Part shown: positions 27,178 through 36,413 of the stretch, one piece after another
Numbering within the stretch: the stretch's first letter is position 1
How the letters are laid out: each line of letters opens with the position of its first letter
DNA from: Vibrio coralliilyticus ATCC BAA-450
Lineage (GTDB): Bacteria; Pseudomonadota; Gammaproteobacteria; Enterobacterales; Vibrionaceae
Assembly: GCF_000176135.1 (NCBI RefSeq)
Contig: NZ_ACZN01000018.1
Coordinates: forward strand, 558,001 to 622,000
Direction of reading: 5' to 3'
Length of the DNA: 64,000 nt
Program-made: the position numbers and the translations under genes
Notes under the pieces: model-generated
Seen by the model: the letters and a program-made list of their open reading frames with translations, nothing else
The model's database searches: none
Told to the model about the DNA's origin: nothing

Positions 27178-28107
27178 TTACTCTGTAAACGTGGCATTCA
27201 GTTTCACTTTATAGTGAGCATAAATGTTTGATGAGTAGTGCCTTGCAACCAGTTTTATCTTCAGCTTCTCTACATCAACCGGTTGTTCCAAAGCAACAGA
27301 CTGTCGGCCTGGGAATTTCAGATAGCTTGGATATACGCGGTTACCATTTTCATCATGAACGAATGCAACAACAGATTGATTTCGAGCGTTGTCATTTGTT
27401 TCAACGACCAACTCTAAAGACTTCACTTTCTTATTATAAGTTGGGGTAATTTCAATCCAATCCGTCACTGCCTGACCAAAACGGACATACATTGATGTTC
27501 CTGCCGAGTGTGTTTCGTCAAAATCAATCACGGGGTCATGGTCAGGAAAGCTGCTTGCATCGTTCGGTTTGCTGTTACCAAAGTACTCTTGAATTAAGCT
27601 AAAGCTGTCTCCGTCATAATCTGTATTAGCATCGAGTCCAACTGAGTTATAAGTTTTCTTCCACCATGTCGGTAGATGATCGTTGTCTATACGCGAGCTT
27701 TCGCCAAAGTTAAAACGAAAATTCCCTTCAAATCGCTGACTCGATTGAGAAAAATCTGCATTATACAAAGAGATAACAGCTCGATAATTATCCTGCCAGT
27801 AAGCGATAGGCGTAGCAAATGTGTGCTCACCAATACCGGCGCGACAGTCTAGATAGTGCAGTAACGTACTCGCACTATCGTAAATACTAATCTTACAATC
27901 CATTGAAGACGGCTGGTTGTTGTCATAGCCTAACGTTGCCAAGTGGCGTCTGTCTGCAGGTAGTGAAAGGTTAACAGGGATATTCAAGCGCTGACCTTTA
28001 TATAACGTCTGACTTACTTGAGTATTGAACGTTTCCAAGTGAGGATTAGTATTCGCAACAGCGACGAATGAGAGAAAGGGAAGAGCCAACAGAAGTTTTG
28101 TTTTCAT
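27178..28107 (-). CDS. exported protein of unknown function
   Basis: A 309-residue protein with a signal peptide (KTKLLLALPFLSFVAVAN). The mature part looks beta-rich. It has two cysteines near 73 and 88 that could form a disulfide, a calcium-loop-like ANTDYDGDSFSLIQEYFG near 160, and a repeated beta segment at the C-terminus. I recognise no family. The 5' untranslated region contains a nested inverted repeat whose proximal arm covers the ribosome-binding site, suggesting regulated translation. Confidence 0.65.
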   Translation of the reverse strand: MKTKLLLALPFLSFVAVANTNPHLETFNTQVSQTLYKGQRLNIPVNLSLPADRRHLATLGYDNNQPSSMDCKISIYDSASTLLHYLDCRAGIGEHTFATPIAYWQDNYRAVISLYNADFSQSSQRFEGNFRFNFGESSRIDNDHLPTWWKKTYNSVGLDANTDYDGDSFSLIQEYFGNSKPNDASSFPDHDPVIDFDETHSAGTSMYVRFGQAVTDWIEITPTYNKKVKSLELVVETNDNARNQSVVAFVHDENGNRVYPSYLKFPGRQSVALEQPVDVEKLKIKLVARHYSSNIYAHYKVKLNATFTE

Positions 28108-28112
28108 TACAT

Positions 28113-28232
28113 CAACCTATAGCCATTTGTTATTAATAACCTAAAATCAATTAACGAATGCTATTAATCACAGGTAAGGTATGTAAATACTCAATTGAAG
28201 AAACCAATTGATTTACAAATAGCTATAGGTTG
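28113..28232. repeat. nested inverted repeat in the leader of the 27178 gene
   Basis: Outer arms 28113-28129 and 28216-28232 match at 16 of 17 positions (CAACCTATAGC..ATTTG type). Inner arms 28144-28152 and 28206-28214 (AAATCAATT / AATTGATTT) are perfect. The arm nearest the minus-strand gene contains AGG, the probable ribosome-binding site. The boxes do not match the attC core consensus. Confidence 0.6.
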
Positions 28233-28293
28233 TTACATCGTAAAATGTGACAGGTTTAATCTATAACGCGCTCTCCATTTGAATGAAAAGCTC

Positions 28294-28812
28294 TTAGGCA
28301 ACTTCTGTCTCTTCTTGGCTCTGCTCATCTAATGGCTCAATCTCAGCATCTCTTAGCTTTTGAATGAGAACAGGCAGATCATTACGATAAAAACTTGCAT
28401 TGTAACCTTGAGCAGCAGATGGTAGAGACTGAACAAACTGACACAATGGCTCGCAAGGCGCAGTGACGTCATCACTATCATTAGGGACAAGCAACACCTT
28501 TTCATTAACCGTCAATAACACGCTTTCTAATGACTGTTCGTAATGTTCTACATTTTCAGGCGTTATCGGCTGAAAAACAAAAAAATAGTTCGGCAATCGA
28601 ATCATCGTGCTCTCATCCTGCTTCGATAAGGCACCAGAAAACACCCATTGCTGAGTTTCTGATTTGAATCGCTTTTTCATTTTTTCGACACGCACGGTCA
28701 GTGTTTTTTTCGCGTCTTGGGCTTCCTTTTTCCGTTTAGCTTCAAAATAGAAGTACAAGGCAAAGAGGGTTAATAGAACAAAAAGGAGCGCGATAAGAAT
28801 AAAGAAAGGCAT
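28294..28812 (-). CDS. membrane-anchored protein of unknown function
   Basis: A 172-residue protein with one N-terminal TM helix (3-24) followed by a basic helix (EAKRKKEAQDAKK) and a soluble domain ending in an acidic tail (SQEETEVA). The topology suggests an inner-membrane anchor with a cytoplasmic domain. I recognise no family. The gene ends 186 bp from the exported protein gene and begins 266 bp from the divergent integrase; that stretch holds presumably both promoters and no recognised attI. Confidence 0.6.
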   Translation of the reverse strand: MPFFILIALLFVLLTLFALYFYFEAKRKKEAQDAKKTLTVRVEKMKKRFKSETQQWVFSGALSKQDESTMIRLPNYFFVFQPITPENVEHYEQSLESVLLTVNEKVLLVPNDSDDVTAPCEPLCQFVQSLPSAAQGYNASFYRNDLPVLIQKLRDAEIEPLDEQSQEETEVA

Positions 28813-29078
28813 GATAATTTGCTTAGAATTGGTGCTGAGTAGCTGAAAAATAAAAGGAATTATACAAAATGATTCCTTTCTTAACCAAAGGTAATTAGCA
28901 ATTTAGTGAAATCAGAAACATTCCGTGCAGGTTGTGCTTTATGTTAAGCATCAACTTCCCTTTCAAAAGTTACCCTAGATAACTCAACATAATTAATCCT
29001 AAAGTCATACTTTTGTTGTCGGGAAACACGCTATAAATGAACGCATCTACACAATGCCTAGAAAGATGATGAAGCGTT

Positions 29079-30044
29079 ATGCCTGAGAAAAGTCCTTTTC
29101 TTAGAGAAGTATGTGAGCACATGAGACTAAGTGGTTACAGTATTCGAACGGAAAAATCGTACCTGTACTGGATTCGGTCTTATATTTTCTATCACGAAAA
29201 ACGTCACCCTATGCAAATGGGATCAGAGGAAGTCATTCAATTTCTGTCCTATTTAGCCAACTCTCGCAATGTGGCAATCAATACACAAAAAGTAGCGCTA
29301 AATGCTCTGGTTTACCTTTATCAAGCCTTCCTCAAAATTGAACTGGGAGAATTGGGCTTTCGCCACGCAACCAAGCAAAGGCAGTTACCCGTTGTAATAA
29401 CACCAAATGAAGTCAAGCAGGTTCTTTCTCATCTAAACGGAAAGGAAAAGCTTATCGTCGAGCTGCTTTATGGAAGTGGATTACGAATTTCAGAATGTTT
29501 AAGGCTGAGAGTTCAAGATATCGATTTGAGTAATCTATCCATTACAGTTAGAGATGGAAAAGGAAAAAAGGACAGGCAGACATTACTTAGTAAACAGTGT
29601 GTCGATGTCCTGAAACTGTTGATTGAACAGGCCGAGCAAGTTCAAATTGCCGACAACAAACACGGGATCGGCCCCTCACTCCCCTACGCAATCCATAAAA
29701 AATATCCGAACGCATTTCGTAAACTCGCTTGGATGTTTATTTTCCCCTCTCCTTCTATTTCGCATAGTCAATACAATAGTGATCATCCTTCTCGTCATCA
29801 CCTTCATAGCAGTGTGATTAGAAAAGCGTTGAGTCGTGCCGTCGCAAAAACGACCATCAATAAAAAGGTAACTTGCCACACGTTTCGTCATAGCTTTGCA
29901 ACACACCTATTGCAGGCAGGAAGAGACATTCGCAGTGTTCAAGAACTGCTGGGTCACAATGACGTAAAGACGACACAGATCTACACCCATGTTATCGGTC
30001 AACACTATGCAGGAACCACCAGCCCTCTAGATAACCTGAACTAA
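29079..30044 (+). CDS. intI: integron-type tyrosine recombinase (IntI family), without a cassette array
   Basis: A 321-residue tyrosine recombinase. The catalytic set is complete: R136 (GSGLRISE), K161, H267 and R270 (CHTFRH), H293 (LLGHND), Y302 (IYTHV). Between the K and the HxxR box lies the segment LPYAIHKKYPNAFRKLAWMFIFPS (201-224) followed by RHHLH, the extra helix found only in integron integrases. The N-terminal HPMQMGSEEVIQFL also follows IntI proteins. No attC-like repeats or cassette run were found on either side; upstream neighbours have ordinary promoters and terminators. It therefore looks like a solitary integrase (In0-like) or a remnant of a lost integron. Confidence 0.82.
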   Translation: MPEKSPFLREVCEHMRLSGYSIRTEKSYLYWIRSYIFYHEKRHPMQMGSEEVIQFLSYLANSRNVAINTQKVALNALVYLYQAFLKIELGELGFRHATKQRQLPVVITPNEVKQVLSHLNGKEKLIVELLYGSGLRISECLRLRVQDIDLSNLSITVRDGKGKKDRQTLLSKQCVDVLKLLIEQAEQVQIADNKHGIGPSLPYAIHKKYPNAFRKLAWMFIFPSPSISHSQYNSDHPSRHHLHSSVIRKALSRAVAKTTINKKVTCHTFRHSFATHLLQAGRDIRSVQELLGHNDVKTTQIYTHVIGQHYAGTTSPLDNLN

Positions 30045-30045
30045 G

Positions 30046-30435
30046 TTATAAGATTTCAGACTCAAATCTAGCGGTACGAGCTTCTGAGAGTGAACAACCA
30101 GTGCGTTCCATCAACTCGGTGAGCGTGATTGTCGGGTCGGCAAGCAGTATGCGCTTAAGGCGCTCTTCAGTGGATTCACGTGGTTTAACACTTTGACTGA
30201 TTTGTACATTCAACTTGCTTAACACAAAGTCGAATTCTGTAGATTGCTCAGATAGATTATTAAACAGGTCGAGTAGCGCCTCGGGTTGACCAATCAGTTG
30301 CCAGTTTCTCGAACGACGAACACGCTTGAGCTCACAATCGTGCTGTTTAGCGACAATACGCAACTGCTTGTTCGCGTCACCACCAATTCTGTGAATAAGC
30401 GAAGGGAGAGATATAACAAGGTTTTCTGACGGCAT
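30046..30435 (-). CDS. RRF_GI family ('ribosome recycling factor family') protein
   Basis: A 129-residue protein typical of vibrios: SLPSLIHRIGGDANKQLRIVAKQHDCELKRVRRSRNWQLIG (about 9-48) and a C-terminal helix-turn-helix-like ITLTELMERTGCSLSEARTARF. Despite the database name it is not the essential ribosome recycling factor. Its convergent end abuts the integrase stop (1 bp). Role unknown. Confidence 0.8.
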   Translation of the reverse strand: MPSENLVISLPSLIHRIGGDANKQLRIVAKQHDCELKRVRRSRNWQLIGQPEALLDLFNNLSEQSTEFDFVLSKLNVQISQSVKPRESTEERLKRILLADPTITLTELMERTGCSLSEARTARFESEIL

Positions 30436-30485
30436 TGCAGGGCTCAGTTAACGAACAACCGAGATACTCTACCTGACAATCCACT

Positions 30486-32264
30486 TCATGCCGAGGCTTT
30501 ACTGGAGTCAGAGCTGACATTAAAGAGCGAAAAGAACTCTTTACCTGAAAGAGGCTGGGAGAAAAGGTAGCCCTGATACTCATCGCAGTTTTCCTGACGC
30601 AGTACCTCTAGCTGCTGTTCGTCTTCAACGCCTTCAGCAATAACCTTAATATTCAGACTGTGACCCATCTGGACGATTGTTCTGAGTAACATACGATCCG
30701 CTTCATGAATCGCGCATTCATCAACAAAGCACTTATCAATTTTAAGTACATCAACGGGGAGCTGTTTCAAGTAACGCAAACAGGAATACTCCACCCCAAA
30801 ATCATCAATCGCCACAGAGATCCCCAGTGCTCTCAACTGCCCACATATATCGGTCACTGCATCTGGGTCACTCATCAAAGCAGATTCGGTAATTTCGATC
30901 TGAAGTAGATGTGAAGGTAAACGAACTTCACGCAAAATTTCACAAATCACTTTAAACAGGTCAGTGTGATCGAACTGCACGTTTGAGACATTGACGGACA
31001 CGCACAAATCTACACCAGCATCATGCCACTCTTTGATCTGATTACAGGCCTCTCGTAAAACCCAGTGCCCAAGGGGAACTATCTGAGCCGTTTTCTCAGC
31101 CACTGGAATAAATTCAGCAGGAGTGATTGAACCTAGCTGAGGATGTTTCCAACGGACCAGCGCCTCTGCCCCGACCACTTCTGAAGTCGTCGCCGAAACT
31201 TTAGGTTGGTAATACAAGGAGAACTGGTTTTTAACCAGCGCGTTTTTAATTTCAGTTTCAATTTGATGCTGCCTAATTGTTTCACCAAGCAACTCGTCAT
31301 CAAACCAACACACAGAACCCGCGCCTTCAGAGCGAGCTTTAAATAAAGCAAAATCGGCATTTTTAACCCAAACATCGAGATTATCGACTGCGTCTCTGGC
31401 GAATGCTATACCTATACAAAAACCAAGCCTGTGAGAAGTGTTGTTAACATTGAAAAGAGTCTTCTTATGTCTAAGCAAGATTTCAATCGTCTCATCTAAA
31501 ACCAATTCGACATCATGGGATTCAGCGATTAAAACAAACTCGTCACCTCCTAGGCGATAGAGTTTTCCGTACCCTCCAATGAGTTCATTGATATGGTTGG
31601 CAAACGCCACTAGTAATATGTCACCATGGCGATATCCTAAACGATCATTGACGTTCTTGAACCCATCAAGCCCAATGTGCAATAAGCCAAAATGCTCTGC
31701 GTTGTCTTTGTTTACTTGTTTGATATCACTATAGAAAGCATGAAGGTTTGGCAGCTTGGTCAGGTAATCCGTCACACTCTCCTGCTTGTAAGCCATAGCC
31801 TGCTCACGCACTTTGACATAAAAATACGCCATGATGGTCGCGAACACAGTAATCGCACTGACTTCTGTCGCTACCTCAATAAATAGCTGTAAGTCCGTTG
31901 AAGTTAATTGGTATAGATAACCATTCACTAGCGCCGCCCCAACGGCGATTGGCCACAAAGTCCCTGGGAAAAGTACGATGTAGCAGAGTGGAATGAGTAT
32001 TAAGGCGTCTCTGACAGAACCGATTTCAAATGGCTGAACCAACCCACCAATTAGGAACATCGCGACTGAAGAAAAGGCAAATAAGTGGCGCAACGTGAGA
32101 TCGTTTGCAATCAAAGCCAAGATCATGAGTATCGGAAAAATAAAGAAAATGCGTGACCAGCTGTGGTCCTGATTTACCAACCCATAGGAGACAACCCCTA
32201 CCGCACAGAGAAAGGCAAGGTTAGCAATGATTTTTACCCACTCTGTACCATTATTCTTCTGCAC
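30486..32264 (-). CDS. membrane GGDEF-EAL cyclic-di-GMP enzyme
   Basis: A 592-residue protein. Residues 1-160 hold seven to eight hydrophobic helices, a membrane sensor domain of unknown ligand. A GGDEF domain follows (about 160-330) with the intact active site RLGGDEF, then an EAL domain (about 340-580) with GAEALVRW, NVSNVQFD, EITESALM and the DDFGVEYSCLRYLKQLPVDVLKID loop. Both catalytic motifs are intact, so it could synthesise or degrade c-di-GMP. It is a standalone gene, 50 bp upstream of the RRF_GI gene. Confidence 0.93.
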   Translation of the reverse strand: MQKNNGTEWVKIIANLAFLCAVGVVSYGLVNQDHSWSRIFFIFPILMILALIANDLTLRHLFAFSSVAMFLIGGLVQPFEIGSVRDALILIPLCYIVLFPGTLWPIAVGAALVNGYLYQLTSTDLQLFIEVATEVSAITVFATIMAYFYVKVREQAMAYKQESVTDYLTKLPNLHAFYSDIKQVNKDNAEHFGLLHIGLDGFKNVNDRLGYRHGDILLVAFANHINELIGGYGKLYRLGGDEFVLIAESHDVELVLDETIEILLRHKKTLFNVNNTSHRLGFCIGIAFARDAVDNLDVWVKNADFALFKARSEGAGSVCWFDDELLGETIRQHQIETEIKNALVKNQFSLYYQPKVSATTSEVVGAEALVRWKHPQLGSITPAEFIPVAEKTAQIVPLGHWVLREACNQIKEWHDAGVDLCVSVNVSNVQFDHTDLFKVICEILREVRLPSHLLQIEITESALMSDPDAVTDICGQLRALGISVAIDDFGVEYSCLRYLKQLPVDVLKIDKCFVDECAIHEADRMLLRTIVQMGHSLNIKVIAEGVEDEQQLEVLRQENCDEYQGYLFSQPLSGKEFFSLFNVSSDSSKASA

Positions 32265-32360
32265 GCCGCTTCCTTAACCGCATAAGCACGTTTGTCGAGG
32301 TTATTGGTCTATCCATTAAAATTAGTAACAAATCTATTAATTGCCTACTTTTGATATAAA

Positions 32361-32384
32361 AAAACCTCCCTAGTGGGAGGTTTA
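32361..32384 (-). terminator. Rho-independent terminator
   Basis: AAACCTCCC / GGGAGGTTT around TAGT or its complement. Read on the minus strand it ends in a run of seven Ts, 21 bases after the stop of the coiled-coil gene. Confidence 0.88.
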
Positions 32385-32404
32385 ATAACAATTTCAGCGC
32401 GATG

Positions 32405-33142
32405 TTACTGCAAACCTAATTCGTCTGTAAGTGCCTTCATTTGTTTTAGATCCATCTGATGCACTCTGATCATCTGATTGACCTGACTTAAGCGAGAGTT
32501 TGCTTCATCTTGCTTATCACATGAGTCAGATTTTGCATCCCATGACGTACCTGATAGGTACAAATCACAATCTTTTTTCAGCTGTTTGACTTTAGGTTCG
32601 AGCTCTTCGCGTTCTTTTTCTAATGCTTCCAGTTCTTGCTTAACTTTGAGCTCTTGTTGGAATAACTCTCGTGATCGCTCAAACATCGTCGCTTGCATAT
32701 CAGCCTGTCGATTCAGTTGATTATTCTCTCGGTTCGCTTCAGCAATCTTCTGCTTCTGCTGATTCAGTTGTTCCTCAAGGGATAAATTGACTTTTTCCAG
32801 CTCAGAAACCTCTGAACGTAGAGCTGCCAATGCATCTTCGTGCTCTTGCTGCTGCTCCTCGATGGCTTGTTGCAGCTTAACTGCGATTTCATCATCCACT
32901 TTCGCCACTTTATCTTCGACTTCAACAACCAGCTGTTTTTTGTCTTCTACAAGTAACTGATATTTTTCTTCCAGCCCATTGTAGGCATTTTGCCATTTAC
33001 CGGCCGTGACGACGGAGCCAACTAACCCACCTAGTGCTAATCCTAAGACACCAGCAATAATGATGTATAAATAACTGCGCTTATCTCTTTCTTCGATAAC
33101 CACCACATCATCATTGTTATCCATTTCAGACTCGTTGTTCAC
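32405..33142 (-). CDS. membrane-anchored coiled-coil protein
   Basis: A 245-residue protein. A short acidic N-terminus precedes one TM helix (24-46, Gly-rich LYIIIAGVLGLALGGLVGSVV), then a long, E/Q/K-rich coiled coil (about 50-190) and a short C-terminal domain containing a CDLYLSG...DSC pair. The GTG start has AGGAG seven bases upstream. It is preceded 18 bp upstream by a 52-aa two-helix membrane protein gene. The topology resembles tethering or sensing scaffolds; no family recognised. Confidence 0.75.
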   Translation of the reverse strand: MNNESEMDNNDDVVVIEERDKRSYLYIIIAGVLGLALGGLVGSVVTAGKWQNAYNGLEEKYQLLVEDKKQLVVEVEDKVAKVDDEIAVKLQQAIEEQQQEHEDALAALRSEVSELEKVNLSLEEQLNQQKQKIAEANRENNQLNRQADMQATMFERSRELFQQELKVKQELEALEKEREELEPKVKQLKKDCDLYLSGTSWDAKSDSCDKQDEANSRLSQVNQMIRVHQMDLKQMKALTDELGLQ

Positions 33143-33160
33143 TTCTTTGCTCCTACTGGT

Positions 33161-33319
33161 TTAGCGCATGAGTTCGGTTACCACCAAAGTGGCGGTATAA
33201 ACTAAAAAGCCGGAGATCAGAGTAACAACGACATATTTTTGCAGCTTTTCGTTGGTTCGATACCGGATCAGAACAAACGCCAATGCCACCAAAAAAACAA
33301 TCGCAATCAATCTTGTCAT
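33161..33319 (-). CDS. small two-helix membrane protein (52 aa)
   Basis: An ATG at 33319 preceded by AAGGAGACGGT opens a 52-residue frame ending with TAA. It encodes two hydrophobic segments (LIAIVFLVALAFVLI, residues 4-18, and VVVTLISGFLVYTATLVV, residues 30-47) joined by a basic loop (RYRTNEKLQK). The perfect ribosome-binding site and its place 18 bp ahead of the coiled-coil membrane gene argue that it is real. It may form a complex with that protein. Confidence 0.75.
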   Translation of the reverse strand: MTRLIAIVFLVALAFVLIRYRTNEKLQKYVVVTLISGFLVYTATLVVTELMR

Positions 33320-33603
33320 ACCGTCTCCTTAGCCAGACTCTGCGCGAACCTCAATGGCCTGTTAACTCGTTCATTTATACCATTTTTTAAGAGCATTGGG
33401 TCAGAGTTAGGTTTGTTTTATACCCATTTGATTTAATTATATACACTCCCATTCCCGCTTCCTCCACTTCCACGTGGTTTAATCGTAACAAAACGCGACC
33501 TTTCCCAAACAACATTAGAATTTTACCCCTTTAACAGAATTATATTTGGGCTTGCATAGAATTTGAGGTATAAGGAGCTAACTCGAAAGTTTGAGGCAAA
33601 ATA

Positions 33604-33942
33604 ATGAAACCATTTAAGTTAGAAAATAAGAAACGTCGTATCCAGAAGAAGCTATTTTTGGGTGAGTTCGCGATGCTTGGATTCGAAGTCAGCTGTGAAA
33701 CAACGATCACTGACTTTGACAACTACGACGCGTTTGTTGACGAGTTCATTGATTACATTGATGCGCTTGGTCTAAGCTTTGGCGGCGGTGGTCTTGAGTT
33801 GTTTGAAGGCTTTATCTGTCACTCAGAAAGATACCAAAGCGTAACAGAAGAACAACAAGCAAAAGTCGCTGAATGGCTGGATGCTCGCGCTGATGTGAAA
33901 TCAGTGCAAGTAAGCGAGCTGGTTGACGCGAACTACTTCTAA
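33604..33942 (+). CDS. YggL family (50S ribosome-binding) protein
   Basis: A 112-residue protein of the YggL/DUF469 family: KKLFLGEFAMLGFEVSCE (14-31), DAFVDEFIDYIDALGLSFGGGG (42-64) and the acidic C-terminus. YggL associates with the 50S ribosomal subunit. It has a GAGG ribosome-binding site and its own strong terminator, so it is monocistronic. Confidence 0.9.
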   Translation: MKPFKLENKKRRIQKKLFLGEFAMLGFEVSCETTITDFDNYDAFVDEFIDYIDALGLSFGGGGLELFEGFICHSERYQSVTEEQQAKVAEWLDARADVKSVQVSELVDANYF

Positions 33943-33947
33943 GCTTT

Positions 33948-33977
33948 GCAATAGCGCCCTACTTAGGGCGCTATTGC
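33948..33977 (+). terminator. strong bidirectional terminator
   Basis: A perfect 13-bp stem (GCAATAGCGCCCT / AGGGCGCTATTGC) with loop ACTT, between the YggL gene and a convergent small membrane protein gene. Confidence 0.8.
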
Positions 33978-33987
33978 TATGTCATAT

Positions 33988-34230
33988 CTATTTCACTTCT
34001 AAACCTAGATTGTATTGCGCCAAGCATCGGGTGACATAACTCACTTTCAAAAATGCAGCTATTACGATGGTACTGATATGCGCAGCAATTTGAGCATTCA
34101 GGCTGAAGGAGTTAGCGTATGGATACGAAATCAGCACGCTGACCACCAGTGCGAGAAAAGTGACGACCAGTCCAATATTTGAAACAGTCAAAAGTGTTTT
34201 GAATGTAGTGCGAGTTGGTTGAACAAACAT
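33988..34230 (-). CDS. small membrane protein
   Basis: An 80-residue protein with two hydrophobic helices (about 14-34 and 43-62) and a basic C-terminal end. No family recognised. Its ATG follows a GAGGTCT-like ribosome-binding site. It shares the terminator with the convergent YggL gene, which supports it as a real gene. Confidence 0.6.
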   Translation of the reverse strand: MFVQPTRTTFKTLLTVSNIGLVVTFLALVVSVLISYPYANSFSLNAQIAAHISTIVIAAFLKVSYVTRCLAQYNLGLEVK

Positions 34231-34679
34231 AGAGACCTCACTAGATTATTTTGTTTTTCTCTCTACATTGCATTCTTCTTGCCAACTTTAAAATCTCCGT
34301 ATAATCAATACAATAGAAATCAAACCAACAAAAATAGTGTCAATAAGACATCACAACAATAAAGTCAAAAAGACACTATAGAGTCTTTAAAACCGAACTC
34401 AACTTAACCCCCTCGACACACTCCACTCAACAGTTTTAAACCAGTTGAATTCCAATTATTTTAATGGGTTAAAATTACATATATATCACTTAGTATAAAT
34501 ACTCAAAACACTATTGATATGATGATTGTTTTATATGTAGTATGACTTCTTCAGAGCGACGAGATTCAACTTTTTCGCCTGCTCTGATGTTCATCGAGAA
34601 CTTAAGTTAGTTCGTAGTCAACTTGTTGTAAGTCTCATTCCACCATGAATTACTACTTCATTAGTGAGGAGAGACCTCC
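34231..34679. other. AT-rich intergenic stretch, no gene found
   Basis: About 450 bp of A/T-rich sequence, with ATATATAT-like runs near 34480-34500, between divergent genes. The longest frames are about 22 codons without good ribosome-binding sites. It likely holds two promoters; nothing else is visible. Confidence 0.5.
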
Positions 34680-36230
34680 ATGCGATATTTAGCATTACTC
34701 GCTGCCCTACTTTCATTAGGTACAAATGCATCACCCAATTTTCCTGATTTATCCGATTATCAAAAAATCGACAAGGTATCAGGAACAACGTCACTTTCGC
34801 GTAACGTCGGCGTCATCGAAAACCAAATTATTTTTAAAGATTTTGGCGTTTGGAAGTTTGGTCCAAAGCTTCCGGTTACCGGCAGTGGATATACCGATAA
34901 GTACGTCTACAACACAGACCGCTTTATTGCTATCGGTTCCAACTCTGAGCACAAAGTTTGGCTGTACGAGCGCGAGAACGCATTCAAACCAAACTGGACG
35001 TTATCTAGCACAATCGAACTGCCGGACGACGTTGACCCACAACTTTCTCAATTTGGTGAGTCTGTTTACCTTGATGACCAGCTACTCACAATTTCCGATC
35101 CCAAGCAAAGAAGCGTTTATGTATACCTCAGAAACTCTGGGGAATGGCAACTGGTCGATAAGCTAGACGTCAACAGCTTTCCCGACCCTACTTATCAGTC
35201 TTTAGGGTTTACTGTTCGCCGTTATGCCAACGAGTTGTACATCAGCGAATCGTCAGCAGAGCGTATCTTTATTTTCCGCAGTCGAGATCTTAATACTTGG
35301 CACTTAGGTGATGTTATTGAGTCGCCGGATAAGACCCCAACTCAATCCAGTCAGTTTGGTTTCGCCTTTGATGTGAATAAGCACTTTTTAGTCGTAAGTA
35401 GTTACACAACGTCGTACGTGCATGTCTTCATGAGACGTCATCCTTACGAATCTTGGAGCCTTCAGCAGACGATCAATCAAGCGGATATCGATACGGAAAC
35501 AGGCTATTTTGGTCATGACGTGGAGCTAGATCGGACCACCTTCATGATTGGTGATGACGCACTAGGGAAAGTTTATCGTTTCGATATCCAAAAAGGTAAA
35601 GAGTTGTCTTGGCAGCTGGCTGAAATCTTTCAGACTGGAGACGGGAACAGTAGGTATGGTTCCAGTTTTGGGTTTGAATCAGGCACTTTATTGATTGGTG
35701 ATATTAGCAATTCACACCTATTTACGCGCCCTACTTCAAAAGTAAACATTGAAGGATACGTATACTCTCAGGATGGCATCCCTGTCCAAAACGCAGATGT
35801 AAGAGGTTACTTCTCCAGCGCTAAAACAGACGCTAATGGCGCATACACCTTACCTGTTCCAAGAGGTTGGAGTGGCAGCCTTTACGCAGAAAAATTTGCT
35901 GGGGCGATTTACACCAGTCAACCCATTGACCTCAATCGAACATATCGAGATGTCACGCTCGAAGACTTTACTATTTCGGAACCGATTATGTTTCCCACCA
36001 TCATGACCATCTCAGGAAGCTGCCGCGATACTGAAATGTACATAGAGGAGATTCCTAGAGGAGATCAAGACAATGTCTTTAGTCGATTTATTCAATTTGA
36101 TCTTCGCTATGGTACGAGCGGCACCTTAACACCTGTCTCCGAAGTCTGTGACGTTACCCCTTCGCAACTTGAGTATGACTTCGTGGATGAAAATTCCATC
36201 TTTAGCATCCGTACTCAAAACAAAGAATGA
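34680..36230 (+). CDS. secreted beta-propeller-like protein with a C-terminal carboxypeptidase-regulatory-like domain
   Basis: A 516-residue protein with a signal peptide (RYLALLAALLSLGTNA). Residues 60-350 contain repeated units of the kind FGESVYLDDQLLTISDP.../FGFAFDVNKHFLVVSS.../FGHDVELDRTTFMIGDD.../GSSFGFESGTLLIGD, spaced roughly 50-60 residues apart, like FG-GAP/beta-propeller blades. Residues 355-430 resemble a carboxypeptidase regulatory-like beta domain (IEGYVYSQDGIPVQNADVRGY...TDANGAYTLPVP). It is a surface or periplasmic protein of unknown ligand. It has a terminator and stands alone. Confidence 0.72.
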   Translation: MRYLALLAALLSLGTNASPNFPDLSDYQKIDKVSGTTSLSRNVGVIENQIIFKDFGVWKFGPKLPVTGSGYTDKYVYNTDRFIAIGSNSEHKVWLYERENAFKPNWTLSSTIELPDDVDPQLSQFGESVYLDDQLLTISDPKQRSVYVYLRNSGEWQLVDKLDVNSFPDPTYQSLGFTVRRYANELYISESSAERIFIFRSRDLNTWHLGDVIESPDKTPTQSSQFGFAFDVNKHFLVVSSYTTSYVHVFMRRHPYESWSLQQTINQADIDTETGYFGHDVELDRTTFMIGDDALGKVYRFDIQKGKELSWQLAEIFQTGDGNSRYGSSFGFESGTLLIGDISNSHLFTRPTSKVNIEGYVYSQDGIPVQNADVRGYFSSAKTDANGAYTLPVPRGWSGSLYAEKFAGAIYTSQPIDLNRTYRDVTLEDFTISEPIMFPTIMTISGSCRDTEMYIEEIPRGDQDNVFSRFIQFDLRYGTSGTLTPVSEVCDVTPSQLEYDFVDENSIFSIRTQNKE

Positions 36231-36240
36231 GTTTTAACTA

Positions 36241-36267
36241 AGAGCCTTTGAAGCTTTCAAAGGCTCT
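36241..36267 (+). terminator. terminator after the secreted propeller gene
   Basis: AGAGCCTTTGAA / TTCAAAGGCTCT around three bases, 10 bases after the stop, followed by an AT-rich tail. Confidence 0.75.
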
Positions 36268-36413
36268 AATTATCCTCATTTCCCCCATTTTGTTATTCAT
36301 GCAAAAAACTAATTGAATTACACAAAAATAATGATAGAGTTCACACGTTGGTAGCAACCAGTGCTATCAACCAACTTTTGCTCACTTTACGAGCAATCGT
36401 TCCGATGAAGACT

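Noticed and set aside
26969..27214. 81-codon plus-strand frame
   Set aside because: Runs across the terminator and the end of the opposite-strand gene; no ribosome-binding site or family match.
22581..28812. Run of minus-strand GNAT, VOC and small unknown genes next to intI as an integron cassette array
   Set aside because: The genes have their own promoters, terminators and operon overlaps, and no repeated attC-type sequences with GTTRRRY cores separate them. The single nested repeat at 28113-28232 lacks the core motif.
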